A DNA stretch of 64,000 nucleotides from Hybos culiciformis (taxonomy: Eukaryota > Arthropoda > Insecta > Diptera > Hybotidae): positions 5,580,001 to 5,644,000 of the forward strand of contig OZ023275.1 of NCBI GenBank assembly GCA_964007475.1, in the 5' to 3' direction. Below the pieces are notes generated by a model. The model ran no database searches, was not told the origin of the DNA, and worked only from the letters and a program-made list of their open reading frames with translations. A program made the translations under genes and the position numbers. Within the stretch, counting starts at the first letter, position 1. Every line of letters starts with the position of its first letter. Below, piece by piece: positions 1 to 12,600 of this stretch.

Positions 1-3000
1 AGATAATCATATTATATGGGTGTTAATTTGATTGTTATATTAATAACTAAATGTGTGTAATTTTAAAAATAAAATTGTGTTCACATGCATATAAATATAT
101 ATTATTACCGTATGTCGATTCCTGGATTTATCACCTAACGGAAATAATTAACACATTTATTTCCATTGTAATGAGTAAGTTAATTAATCAGTGATACATA
201 ATGATAAAATAAAATGTTTACATATTGAATAATAAAATTACGTTTTTAGATTTCAGATATAATAATTTTATTTATGTATTGCTTCTAATCATCATGTAAA
301 ATTGTAAATGATTAAGAAAATCATTATTAAAATGTATATTATAAATCCTTTATTTGAAGTGGGTTAAATTTTCAATATACATACATACGTATAATATGTA
401 TGTACAGTAAAACTATCTTAGTGAATTAGAAGAAATGTTTTGTAGCAAAGAGCAAAAATAAATGTTCAGAATCAGGAGAAAAAATCAATTGTTCACTATC
501 TAATTCCAAACTGATTAAGTAAATGAATCAGCTATTTGATAAATTGATTGGAACAAACACTGGGTTCAGAGCTAGTTCAAAGGGGTGAAAAGGAGGATAA
601 TAAGTTATTTCATAGGAATAAGGTATCAGAACTAGAAATATTTATATATATTTGATAGCTTGGAATTAATTCTAGAACTGTTGAAACTATACGACTATAA
701 TTCATATTAACATTCTATTGTACATAATATTTACAAATATATATACAAAAAAGTTTACTCTAATAGTCTAATGTCCATAATATTATAAATGTAGCAAAAA
801 TTTAAAATTTCATATATTAAATTGCAATAAAAGAAAAGTTAATTAGGCCAAACTGGTCAGAAATCTTCTATAAAATAAAAATAAAAGTTTATGTTAACAT
901 TTGTTCAGTTCTTTTTTTTTTTTTGCACATATAATTTATTCTCAAAAGCAAAAAAATACTTGATCCCCATTATTTGTTTTTTTTTGTTGTATTATTATTT
1001 TCTAAGATGAAATTTTGTTAATTTTGCATCTTTCCAGACTGAAACTACAATGTAAATCACTTATGACTACAACTATATTAATTTTTGCTTAATTGACAAT
1101 TATGAAGTGCAAAAATTACACAATTTGTAATTCAATGTTTTTTTTTATTATTATTACGAACTGGCTTTTTAATTTTATAACCAATATAAGTTTGTTCTAA
1201 AGAACTAAATTAATAAAAATGTTATGTCAGTAATTAAAGTGTTTTATGTTTGAGGTATATTGAAATAATTAAGGAAGGATTGTTTTTTAATTGACTGCTT
1301 GCTGAATGAGAACTTAATAATATATGGCCATTGACCAATAAACGAAAGTAATTAAAGCATTAAAAAGTGAAGAATTTTAAAAGGCGGTGTTAAAAAAATT
1401 TTCGAAAATTTCAGCTCCTCATTTTTATTATACATTTGGTTTTTGCGAACTGGCAAAGTTAAATTATATTAGTTAGAAAATTTGGCGGCTAAAAATAAAA
1501 AAAGAATTGGTACAATCTTCTTTTCTAGTGTTCAATTTTGATACAGAAGATGAAATTTTCGAGAATAAACTGTATTTACGGCTCTGTGTACACAATCTAC
1601 ATTAAAAATAAGTCGAGTTTATAACAAATCAACTCTAAAATTATCTCAATTCACGATATTTATATTATTCTTAGTTTATTAGAAAAGCATGGGTGATCGT
1701 TCAGTAAACTCAATATTATGCTAAATAGATTTTCAATGCATTGCAGAATTAATTTCTTTTTATTATTTCTTTTTTTTTTTTTACAATTTCTGCACCATAT
1801 GTGTGAAAAAAGTAGAAAATCAACACCTGCGGAATAAAAAAAAATAAATAAAAATGAAATAATAAAAACAAATAAATAAATTCTAAAATGGGAATGGTAT
1901 TAAAATTCTCACCATTTGTTTTGTTTTATGCTATAAGTGGTGACAAGAAAGGGTAAATAAAATTGAAAAATTATAATGACCATAACAGGAAGGCGCACTA
2001 CTATGTAGGAATAGGAACAGAAAATATTATTAACGTTTTAATTTTTAGCATTTAGGTATACATAATATTTTATTAAAAATCATAAGAACATCTTCTTAAA
2101 TTATTTTGTCGCCAAATTGTCTATTACGAGTTAATTTGTATTTATGAAAAATTGAATATATACTTTATGTAACCATCATGCGTTTTGTTCAAGTACAATA
2201 TTAACATATAATTTGTGTTGGTAGGTTTATACATGATACATTTATAAGAATATAAGTCTGGGAAAAAATAAATAAAAAAGTCAGTAGTAGTTGTCAATGA
2301 AAAGATGTTTTCGAGATATTGAGTCTTGCGATGATAATATTCACATTATCAATGTAGTTGTTCCTAGTAATCAAGCTGCAATTTTTGAAGAATTTTCTAT
2401 TTATTTCGCGCTCATCTTAATATTCCTAATCAAATTATAATGATAATTTTCGTTGTTTTAAAATGCAAATATAAAAATTATAGATCATAGAGATATTATA
2501 GTGCACTATGCTACTTTACATGTAATTAAATTATGCGCAAAAAAGTCATCGTTATTATTTTATTTAATAGTAATAAGAAACCTTTTAATTGTTACAACAA
2601 ATTTCTAAACTTAAAGTAAATGATTTTCTTTAATTGTAATAATATAGATTTCTGGTTTCTTGTTTTTAAGGTATACAGAACCTTGATTTTGGGGATTCCA
2701 TTATCAGTCTTATATTCTTGATAATGTTTGATATTATATTGATACTGCCAAACTTGAAATTATATAAATATTATATTATATTAAAAATATTATTAATCTA
2801 AATATTTATATTTTTTTAATAATCATACTATTTTTTACTTTTTTTCGTTTTACAAGGCATTTATATTTAAAAAAAATATTAATTAAGAAAATAAAATAAA
2901 AAATTCCCTTATAAAAATGAATTCAATTAGTTTTATTTTCTTTATATGAAATAAAATTTAATTATTAATTTATTTTTGTAATATAATCACTCGCCTACAT

Positions 3001-5889
3001 TTTTATTTGTAAAGAATTCAAAACAATAAAATAAGTTTATATTATATTTTTGTTGCCACATCTTAATTGTGAGATAAGTATTATATTGTGAGGAATCTTT
3101 CATTAATATAAATTAAAAATATAATTTAATAAAAAAAAACTATTTGGTAGTTATGCAATGCTTACATTGTTACTTCAAGATTTTTAAGAATATGTAATTA
3201 TATAATTCGCTTCATCAGAAATCGGTATTCAAATCAAGGATCAATGGACTCGTACTAAAAAAATTCAGCATTAGCATTTCGACTTTTAATTGTGAAAGTG
3301 GACGGGATTACACATGTTAAAAAAAAATCGATGGACTGGTTCATTAGTTATGAAAGCATATGGTTCTTTTTTAATTGAAAACGGGCTAAAAAAATGAATT
3401 GAAGATAAATGTGAGCAGATGAGAAACATATCTCAGGCATTTAATGTAATTGGATTAAAAGCACTGATAATCCTTAAAATTAATCAAATTTTTTTCTTTT
3501 CGATTGTTTAAGTTCTATAATTTTACAATTTTTTTAATTTTTTAATGTGTTTATTCGAACCTATTTATTTTTTTGTTCAAAAAAATTTTTTTTTACTGAT
3601 TTCATATAAGATTGTTTTGTCTAATAAGGGTTGAAAGTAGGTCTCACAGAATGATTTTTGCATCCAGATGCATTAAAAAAGCAATCTGTACTACTTATAC
3701 AATAATGTTGTATATATATTATATTACATAACTTATATAAATCTATATAACTGTACATTACATATTAATTTTCATCACAAAGAAACACAAATCATTTTTA
3801 TCATTGAGGTAGTACTGAATGAAGATTGAGATTTGACGATTTTTATTTCCTTTCTCTACTAAATTCATGTATTGGATTTCATCGAACTAAATAAATATAA
3901 TGTATTGGCTTCTGCTTGTTGTTGGAAGAAATTAATTGTATTTCTTATTTTTGGTGTTTTTTGACTTAGTTCAAGATGAACTAGTTTCGAATCAATATTA
4001 GGAGCTAATTCCTAAGACATGTCTTTTACCGATTGCTCAGTTTCATCCTAAACGGTTATTACAAAGATTATATAGATAAAGAATCTTCCAATTTAATTAA
4101 TTCTAAGACAAATTATTCAATTAAAAAAATTTTCTTAACCGTTATAGGTAATCAGTTTTAAATTATCTGATTTTATGAAATTACCTATAAACATTAATTT
4201 TATACACTAAGTTTTTTAACTGAGTTTTCCACCTTACTGTATATGTAAAAATCATTATGACATATAAATTAAGATCGATTAATTTAATTATAATAACTGT
4301 CCATGAAGAACAAAAATTCATTAAAACATACTTTTAACTTTAATTTGGAATTTAAAATATTTTGGTTTTCTTTTGTTCACAATTATAATCTGAATATTAT
4401 TATTTCGCGTACAAAGAAATTTTCCGACAACAGAGTTTCGTTTTTTTTTTTTGTTTTTAGTATGTCAATTCAATTAAGCCAAATATGGGGGTGTCTTGTT
4501 TTTTTTTTCAAAATATTTTATTTATTTTTTATTTTCGTTTGTAGTACAGAATAAATAAACCAGATTTTGACATACGAATCAAGAACTTTTATTTTTTATT
4601 AATTTAATGAATATATTATCTACTTTTGTAGTTTAATTTTAATTTTCTTTTAAGATATTATTCTAAGACTGAAAAAAATTTCTGTTCAAATTTATTCGAA
4701 TATTGTGGTCAAATTAAAATATTAGGTAAAAATTGTATATACGTGGAAGGTACATAGAAATAATAAAGTATGAGATACTGCATTGGATGTTAAATTTTTT
4801 ATAAAAGAACGTGCTATCATTTATCAAATTATTAGACTGAATACTTTAAATTTTATTGCTCATTAACTGATATATGTATAGTATTATTATAATAAATAAA
4901 TACTTAATGAAATAGACCTACCATTCCATTTTGTCCATTTTTTCATCCAAAATTTAAAACAATTTTTAGTATGGAATGCGGCATCTTACAATTTTATTAT
5001 CTCTGATAGAACGTGTTTATGCCCTGACTTAAGCTTATTCAATATTTAATGTACATACAATACTACTTATTCCTTATTCTAGTTTGGGCGAGATGAATTT
5101 AATAATTTTTTTGAGTAAATTTTCAACTATTTAAGTTAAATAAGGTCACCACCACTTTATTGTTGAGTGTGTTTTTGTAGAATTTATTTTTAAAAATTAC
5201 CTTATATTATATGTACGCGTGTAATCATCATTTAATTATAAACATTTATTTTTCTCATGAGAGTAAAACTCACAAAAGAATATTATTGAAATAGGATCCT
5301 TTAAAGGTTATTGCATTTTAAAAGCATGAGATTAACGGTTAAACAAGTTTAAAATGCGACAAAAAAAAATTAATTTTTTGTTCTAAAGCTTTTTTATGTG
5401 TTATTTATTTCTCATAAGTTTTGGAGGTCCATTATCGTTATTATGTAGATATATGTATCTTGAATATATGTATTTTGTATTCATATTTTTTGTTTTAATT
5501 TTTTTTTTGTGCTAAATGTCTGGTCAGATGCTGAGGTGGGTGGTTGTTATTTAAAGTTTTTGAATCTTTTTTGTATGTGTAATCATAAATGATGGGAATT
5601 GATCATAGTTTTTTATCTTTCTTTTGGTTTTTAATTATGTGAAAATATGGATAGAGAACGCATTAAATTACAATTTAATAATAATTTCTTTTTATATATT
5701 TTAAAAAAAAGTTCCGTGGTTAAAATCGCTCAATTATTTTGGACCAAAAATGACGTAAGGTTTTACTAAAAGGTAGAATTGAATATGAGAACTAACTTAA
5801 AGACAAAATTTAACTCGACAGCGCAACGGGCAAGTTCAATACAAAACATCGAATTGACAATAATAATAGTACATTACCATCATATAGAT
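1..5889. other. Gene-free AT-rich sequence
   Basis: No supported gene. The longest open frame (4303-4554) is Phe/Ile/Asn-rich low complexity. The segment at 540-600 is slightly richer in G but has no long frame or splice structure. Confidence 0.75.
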
Positions 5890-6141
5890 AAGGCTGTATT
5901 TACACGAATCGAGCAAATATAATTTGCTGAACAAACAGTAAGAGTCAGACAATTTTCATGTGAAAGTCTCAAATGTCAGAAAGAGAAAGTCGATCAGTCT
6001 GCTTTTATTTTATCGGATCGTTATAACATTTGGAAATTTTTTTTAATGTGCATGTGTTCGGTAAGTTGTATTTACATTGCCAAATTTAGCTCGGTAGATC
6101 TTCTATTACATGCATCAATACACATGCAATTATTCAGTTAA

Positions 6142-6206
6142 GTAAATTGTATTTACATTTCCCTATAATGTAAATTGTATTTACATTTCCCTATATTGTA
6201 TTTACT
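6142..6206. repeat. 28-bp tandem repeat (TTGTATTTACATTTCCC)
   Basis: A 26-bp core beginning GTAAATTGTATTTACATTTC occurs identically at 6142 and 6170, with a partial third unit after 6195. A diverged relative, GTAAGTTGTATTTACATTGC, lies near 6060 and a TGTATTTACAC word at 5893, so the unit was probably part of a longer dispersed repeat. Confidence 0.85.
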
Positions 6207-6252
6207 TACTTCTTTACTATAAACAAAAATAATATCACTCACACTCACAATC

Positions 6253-6400
6253 TTTCCCTTTTTTCCTTTTATCTCTAAAAGAAAGAGAAATTAAAATAAA
6301 ATGAACGTGGAACATTTCCCTTTTTTTCTTTTATCTCTAAAAGAAAGAGAAATTAAAATAAAATTAACGTGGAAAATTTCCCTTTTTTTCTTTTATCTTT
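6253..6400. repeat. 62-bp tandem repeat, about 2.4 copies
   Basis: Units start at 6253, 6315 and 6377. Each begins TTTCCCTTTTTT and contains TTATCTCTAAAAGAAAGAG and AACGTGGAA. Copies 1 and 2 are nearly identical; copy 3 breaks off inside ATCTTT. It lies directly upstream of the large palindrome, so the two may belong to one composite element. Confidence 0.88.
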
Positions 6401-6470
6401 ATTTTTTATTATAAATTATCTCTATATTCTCTCTTTGCAACTTCCTCTCATATGCACATTAAAGCAGTAT

Positions 6471-6649
6471 ACAATACATGTTAATAAAATTTGTTATAAC
6501 AACTCGTTGTTATACACACAAACACATAGACACTTGTCAATATTATATCACTCGACCTTCGGTCTCGTGATATATTTTTGACTCGTGTCTATGTGTTTGT
6601 GTGTATACACAACTCGCAATTAATAACAAATTTTAATAACATGTATTGT
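6471..6649. repeat. 179-bp near-palindrome (foldback hairpin)
   Basis: Arms of about 85 bp are inverted copies around the centre GACCTTCGGTC (6554-6564). The outer 10 bp (ACAATACATG / CATGTATTGT) pair, as do ATAACAAATTTTA and GTGTCTATGTGTTTGTGTGT. A few substitutions and small indels separate the arms. Transcribed, it would form a long hairpin RNA. No clear target duplication is visible, so either a foldback element or a hairpin-RNA locus is possible. Confidence 0.85.
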
Positions 6650-9600
6650 GATCTACTACTACAATATTCAAAATGCTGTTATGAAAGCAAAATGCTTCTA
6701 TAAAAATTATAGTTTTTAAAATATATTTTTACAAAATTTTTGTTTCTTTTTCAATTTTTATGTCATTGATTTGATTGGAATTCACTTAATTAATTACTTT
6801 TACTTTCATTATAGATTAAAATTATAATGTATTGACAAGAAAAGTCTTAATAAATAATTAATGAAATTAATTCGATATTATGTGTGTAATTTGCATTCAA
6901 GAGTAAAAAAAAAGAATTTAAACATGCTGCATACTCATAATCTAATCCTAATTTAAAAAAAAAAGATATTTGTTAATTGCGGAATCAACTATTTTATTTA
7001 AATGGGAAACTAAATCCAATATTTTCCTATTAATTTAATTTTCGAACAAAGAGTCTGGAATATCCTTTTATTCATTTGAATATTTTTAGACAGTAGTATG
7101 ACACAAAATGATTTAATGATATCTTAAACTCGTGATTGGAATATTTATAGTAAGATAAATATTTAATGGAAGGAAATAAATTTTTTATTTTGACTCCGAG
7201 ACATGAGATATTCTATAATCTGATATAACAAAAAATATCAAAATTTAAATTTTCTCAAAATATAGTGACTCTAAGAATTGTATCTTCGGAACTTAAAAGA
7301 AGAACTCTTTTTGAGTTTTTTAAAAATATCCTCCTTATAATGATTTCGTTATCATATGAAACTTTGGCTCAAAAATATTATTTTCCCAAAAATGATGAAT
7401 TAATAAAGATAGTTATCCTTTAACTATAACCAACAGAAGTCTCTACTCGTCTCAATTAAATATTCTGAATATTATTAATAAATAAAAACCTAGTTTAAAC
7501 CCACATTATTATTTTTATTTTTTAAATCAAATATTTTCAATTAAAATTTTATTACGGAATAAAAACATAAATTAAAACAAAAATATGTTTTATAAGCATA
7601 TAATTTGATCATTTGCACATAATTATGTCATTATGAAAACGGAAATATATACAAATTAATAACAAAAAATTATATGTTTGTTTTTAGATAAAATTCGAAC
7701 AGGTTTATTTTTATTTTTTTTCTTATTAGTCCCATGTGTCTAGCTAATTACACAAATCAAATTAATTTAAATCATATTATAATAAAATAACCTACCAATA
7801 CTAAATAAAAATAAAAAAGAAAACAAATATTTTCCAAAGAAATTAGTCTAGTCTGGAAACTAAGAATTTTTCTTTTGGGATTTATAGAATATTGAAAATT
7901 TTATTATATATATTGATTATCATTATCTCATATTACATATTACTTTTTCACTTTGTTTGATTCTCTTCTCCGACTGATTTTCTTTTTTAATTTTTCCCGC
8001 ATTGTCAACTTGAAGTGAAACTATGTTGTTTTTCTTTAAATGTTTAGGGAAATAATTACTAAAACTTTATGAAATTAGAGAAATTTTGCATATTATTTCA
8101 AAGTATCGAAACATAACAACATAGAATTCTATTACTTTTATTTCACGGAAAAATATTTATGGGAGTTGTATTTGTATAAACAAATATCTTATTTAAAAGT
8201 TTGTGCGTGGAAAGTATATTAATGTTTTATTAAGATAGTGTTATAAGTTTAGAATGAAATTTATGTTCAAATTAAAATTTATATAATTTACATTAAAATC
8301 TAGATAACAATATCTGTATAGGTACACTAAGGTATCATATCAAGTTCATTTTTTTCTTCTTACCGAACGAAATAAAAAAACCTAATATCTTTTAAACATA
8401 AAAATATATCTATATAGTTAACATATTATTACCTAACTTGAATCTTTTATGTTTTTTTTTTATTTTGTTTTTACCAAACATTGGACAATTAATTTATATT
8501 AAAAAAGAAAACTAAAAGTGACACAAAAATTTTGAATTAAACGAAAAACAACACAAACATCAATTGCCCATCTTCACAGAACAATGGAGTCGGAACTGTG
8601 TTGTGGAAATTAAAAAAAAAATCTGTAAAATCATAAAACAACAAGAAAAACAAAAATGTAGCATAACTCTTACTATGCTGCAATATAGAGATATTTATTT
8701 ATGTGTCCAAAGGAGACTTTAAATTTTTTATGCAAATTTTTATTTTATTGCAAAAATTTATTTTTTTTTTCTTCAATGCGCGCTGTAAAAAAAAAAGAAA
8801 AGATTTTTAAAAAGACAAAAGACAAAAAGTTATTTTAACGCAGATATAAAAAAAAAAAAAAAATAAAATTTTTGCACAAACTTTAAAAAAAAAACTATAT
8901 ACTTACACCCATAGATATTTAAATTGTACATTTATTAAATTCTTCATGTTGCAAAACTAACAAAAAAAAAAAAATTAAAATAAAAAATAAATAATAAAAT
9001 AAAATAAGTATGTAAAAAATGCTTATTAAATTTATTTTATTTTTATTTGTTATCAATATTTGCATAGCCATAATATAGGGTCAACTGAAAGGGTCGCTCT
9101 TCTTGAATTATTTTACAATATTTGTTTAATAGTTTTCTTTGATGTTAGTTGACAGATTTTGTGAGTTAGTTTTAATACTAATTAACTAACTTTGTTTGTC
9201 TCATACCCTTACTGGTACATAAGGAAGACTTAAGATTATTTTGATCTAGGCCTAAGATCGTACTTCAAAATATGGAATTTGTTCATTATATCGACGATAT
9301 GTATCTTTTAATTAATATTGAGGCAAAACCTGTCTAATTCACATTTTTAGATATTGTTAGCATTACTTTAGATTAAAATGCAATTTGATCGATGACTATG
9401 TTACATATGATTTCCATGGTGTGTGGTTTGCAGTAGTTAATAATATTTTCTGTAATATAAATTAAAAAAACGTTTTTCTTCCAAAAACTTATAAAAAACC
9501 TATTTGAAAATGTTTTCTTGAGTCTATTGAAAAGATTTTCCCAAAATACAAATAATGACTCTTTATATAAAATTAAATATTTTATTTATTTAATAAAATA

Positions 9601-12600
9601 ACTTATTGCTGAATGTTTTTAATAATATTTTTTTATATTTTTTTATGTACAAAAAAAAAAGAGAAAAAAAGAAGATATTTTAATCTTGATTTTGATTATA
9701 ACTTCGCTTAACAAAAATATACATTATTTTAGACGAAAAGGTTCATAATTTATTTAATAAAAAAAAAACAACAAAAAATAAAAAATTATATATTTTACAA
9801 TCGAATGAAAGGAGCATCCGTTTAAGTGGACCTTTTTTGTTTTTCTTTATAACATAAAGGTAATCAGTTCCAAGTTTTGGTTAGTTACTGATCACATGTG
9901 TTGCATTAAAGTGTCAGTTATTTACTTCTCATATTGGGAGGCACCCTGCGGAGCTTTTTAACATATTAAATTTTATTAATAAAAAAAAAATAACTGAATT
10001 GAATGGTACATTATTTTATTAAAGATATCTCAAATCAATGTGTTATTTAGTTCGAATTTATTTCCAATTACATTATTTTGATTTCAAAAATATAATTATT
10101 TTAAAATAGAATTAATATTATGATTTTTTTTTTATTTTGTCGTGACTAACGAGACTCATTAATTTTTACATATATGAATGTAAAATGTATTTATAAATGA
10201 GGAGGGTATATTAATAGCGTTTGTTTCTTATCCAATTAAATTTCCTATATATAAATTAAAAATTACACTTATAAATAGTTAAATTATCGATGTGAAAATG
10301 ATGAGAAGATTTAAAGATCAATAAATGCCAAATGTTAACTTAATATATTTCCTTCAATATCAACGAAAGATTCTTAGATTATTTGATTGAGATGTCTACA
10401 ATTCTGCCGCTAAATAAAGCTTATTATGTTTTGCCCTTAATTGTTAATTCCTGTAGATTATTTTATTAAATTTATTTTCCAGAAAAATTATATTATAAAT
10501 TAAGCATAGTTTTAGCAAATGTTTGAACATAATAAAATGGTATTTAATACTATTGTACATTAAATCAGTTAGGACTTATGTATATGAAAAATGTATGATA
10601 ATTTTTGTTTTTCAAAATTTTTATTGATTATTTCTGTAGATAATCCTTTTACCACTTTTTTTTTACTTTAAATTTATTGTTATTAATTTTTTTTTTGTTT
10701 TTTCTGTTCATTTATTTGAATAAAAATATTTTTATGTGAAATGGAAGTGGTAAGATTATCATTATGAGAAATTATTTTATAATGAGTCAACGCAACGGGA
10801 TTCAAAGTTTTTATTCAATACCAATGTCTTAAAATTGATACTAATGGTGTTTAATTAACATTTAATTGATCTTGATATGCATTCATGAAATATTTAATTT
10901 TTTATTTATTTTTTTTGCCCTTCAAAATTAAATTGACGTTTGTGTAATATAAAAAAAAACTTAAAATGCAACTAAAATATATTTGCTTGCAAATCAGATT
11001 TATTATCATTTTCAAGAGAATTAAGTATAGTTACTTTCGACCTTATTCAAAAATTCTTTGAACAGATAATTCAGTTTTCAAAACCCTTTCGGAACACAGA
11101 CAGATACCAGTTTGTTCGTTCCTTAGGTTAAATTGTCATTGCGAGTGTCGTAAAGGTATTTTTCGCCCCGATTTCATATTACAATTTTTTTTCTGTAATT
11201 ATGCTTTCCATAAATCTGTGACAAATTTTTTTCATATTGTAAAGGCTTTCTGTCTCAATGCAAAATAAAATCTATATGAATTAAAATTGTTTTTGTTTTT
11301 TCAAGACCATATAAATTGTGATTAGTAATGCTATTTTGTATGTTTCCAAATAAGAAATAGAAAACAAAAACCACCTTCGAAAATTGTTTATAAATTGAAA
11401 AAAAAAAAAACAGAATCCTTGGACTGAAAAAAACCTTGTAGATTTTTTAAGATAAATTGAAAATAAAAATCATAGAGATGTTTAAATATTTAATGTCTTT
11501 TCACACAACGACAGTGTAACAATGTGCGAAACAATCGCAATATTTGGCCGTACAAAACATAAAAAAAAATTCCATGAAGAAATTCTCACCTCATCATCAA
11601 AAAATTTCAAAAAATTACGATTTTTGTAATACATAAATTTTTTTTTTGTGTTTAAACTATTTTTATGGATATCCTTTTTTTTTGTTACTATTGTTAATCA
11701 TTAATGGCCTAACAATTATGTTCTGTAAACACGGTAGAAAATTTCGTAATATTTTAGCAACTTGAAATTTAATTTCAAATCATTTTTATTTAGATTTCTA
11801 GGCAGTATCTTTCAGATTCAGAATATAATTGTTTGTTGAGGCTGAGCATATTTTTTAATTAAGAATTTTCATCATTTTACACCTCTACGGTAAAATGTTT
11901 AGTAAAGTGAAATAATGTTTCAAATCGTCTCTAGAAATAAATCATCCTCTTTTTAATACAGAAAGGTTAAGATATGAAATACAAATTTACACTAGAATGT
12001 CTAGTATGGAATGGAGTACCTAAGTAACATAAAGGATCTTTCAAAATTCGAATTGTAAAATAAAATTTATTTTTTATTTATTTAATTTCAAATTTCGGTC
12101 AGATTTTTTTTTTAAGAGACAAAACATAAACTGAATTTTTCTTTCAATTATTATTTTAATATAATTATTTTTAATTTATTATTGTCACAATAATGAATAT
12201 AGTTATTATGAGGACAATATTAATGTTAAGTTAAATATTAAATTTTTAGGTAAAATTTTGAATTCAGGTATAGAAAAAAAATAGTCTCACACATACTATA
12301 TTTGACCATTTTGTATTGGTTAAGAAATTTTGCCGCATCTATTTTGATAGAATATTAATATTGCATTGATATGAAGAGAGTGTGTTTAATATTATAAATA
12401 TAGAATGTCCTTTGAGAATTTATCCCGGTAAATTTATTATGAAAATTCAAGAATTTGTGAAAATAAAAATTGAATGTCATTTAAAATAATAATAAATATT
12501 TTAAAATACTTTATATTAGTTAGCTGTTTTTAGCACTAACAAGGACATTAGACAGAGAAAAATGAGGGCGGCATTTTCGTAATCAAAAACAAAAAGCAAA

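Noticed and set aside
4303..4554. 83-codon plus-strand open frame
   Set aside because: Phe/Ile/Asn-rich low complexity encoded by T runs; no motif, no splice or promoter context.
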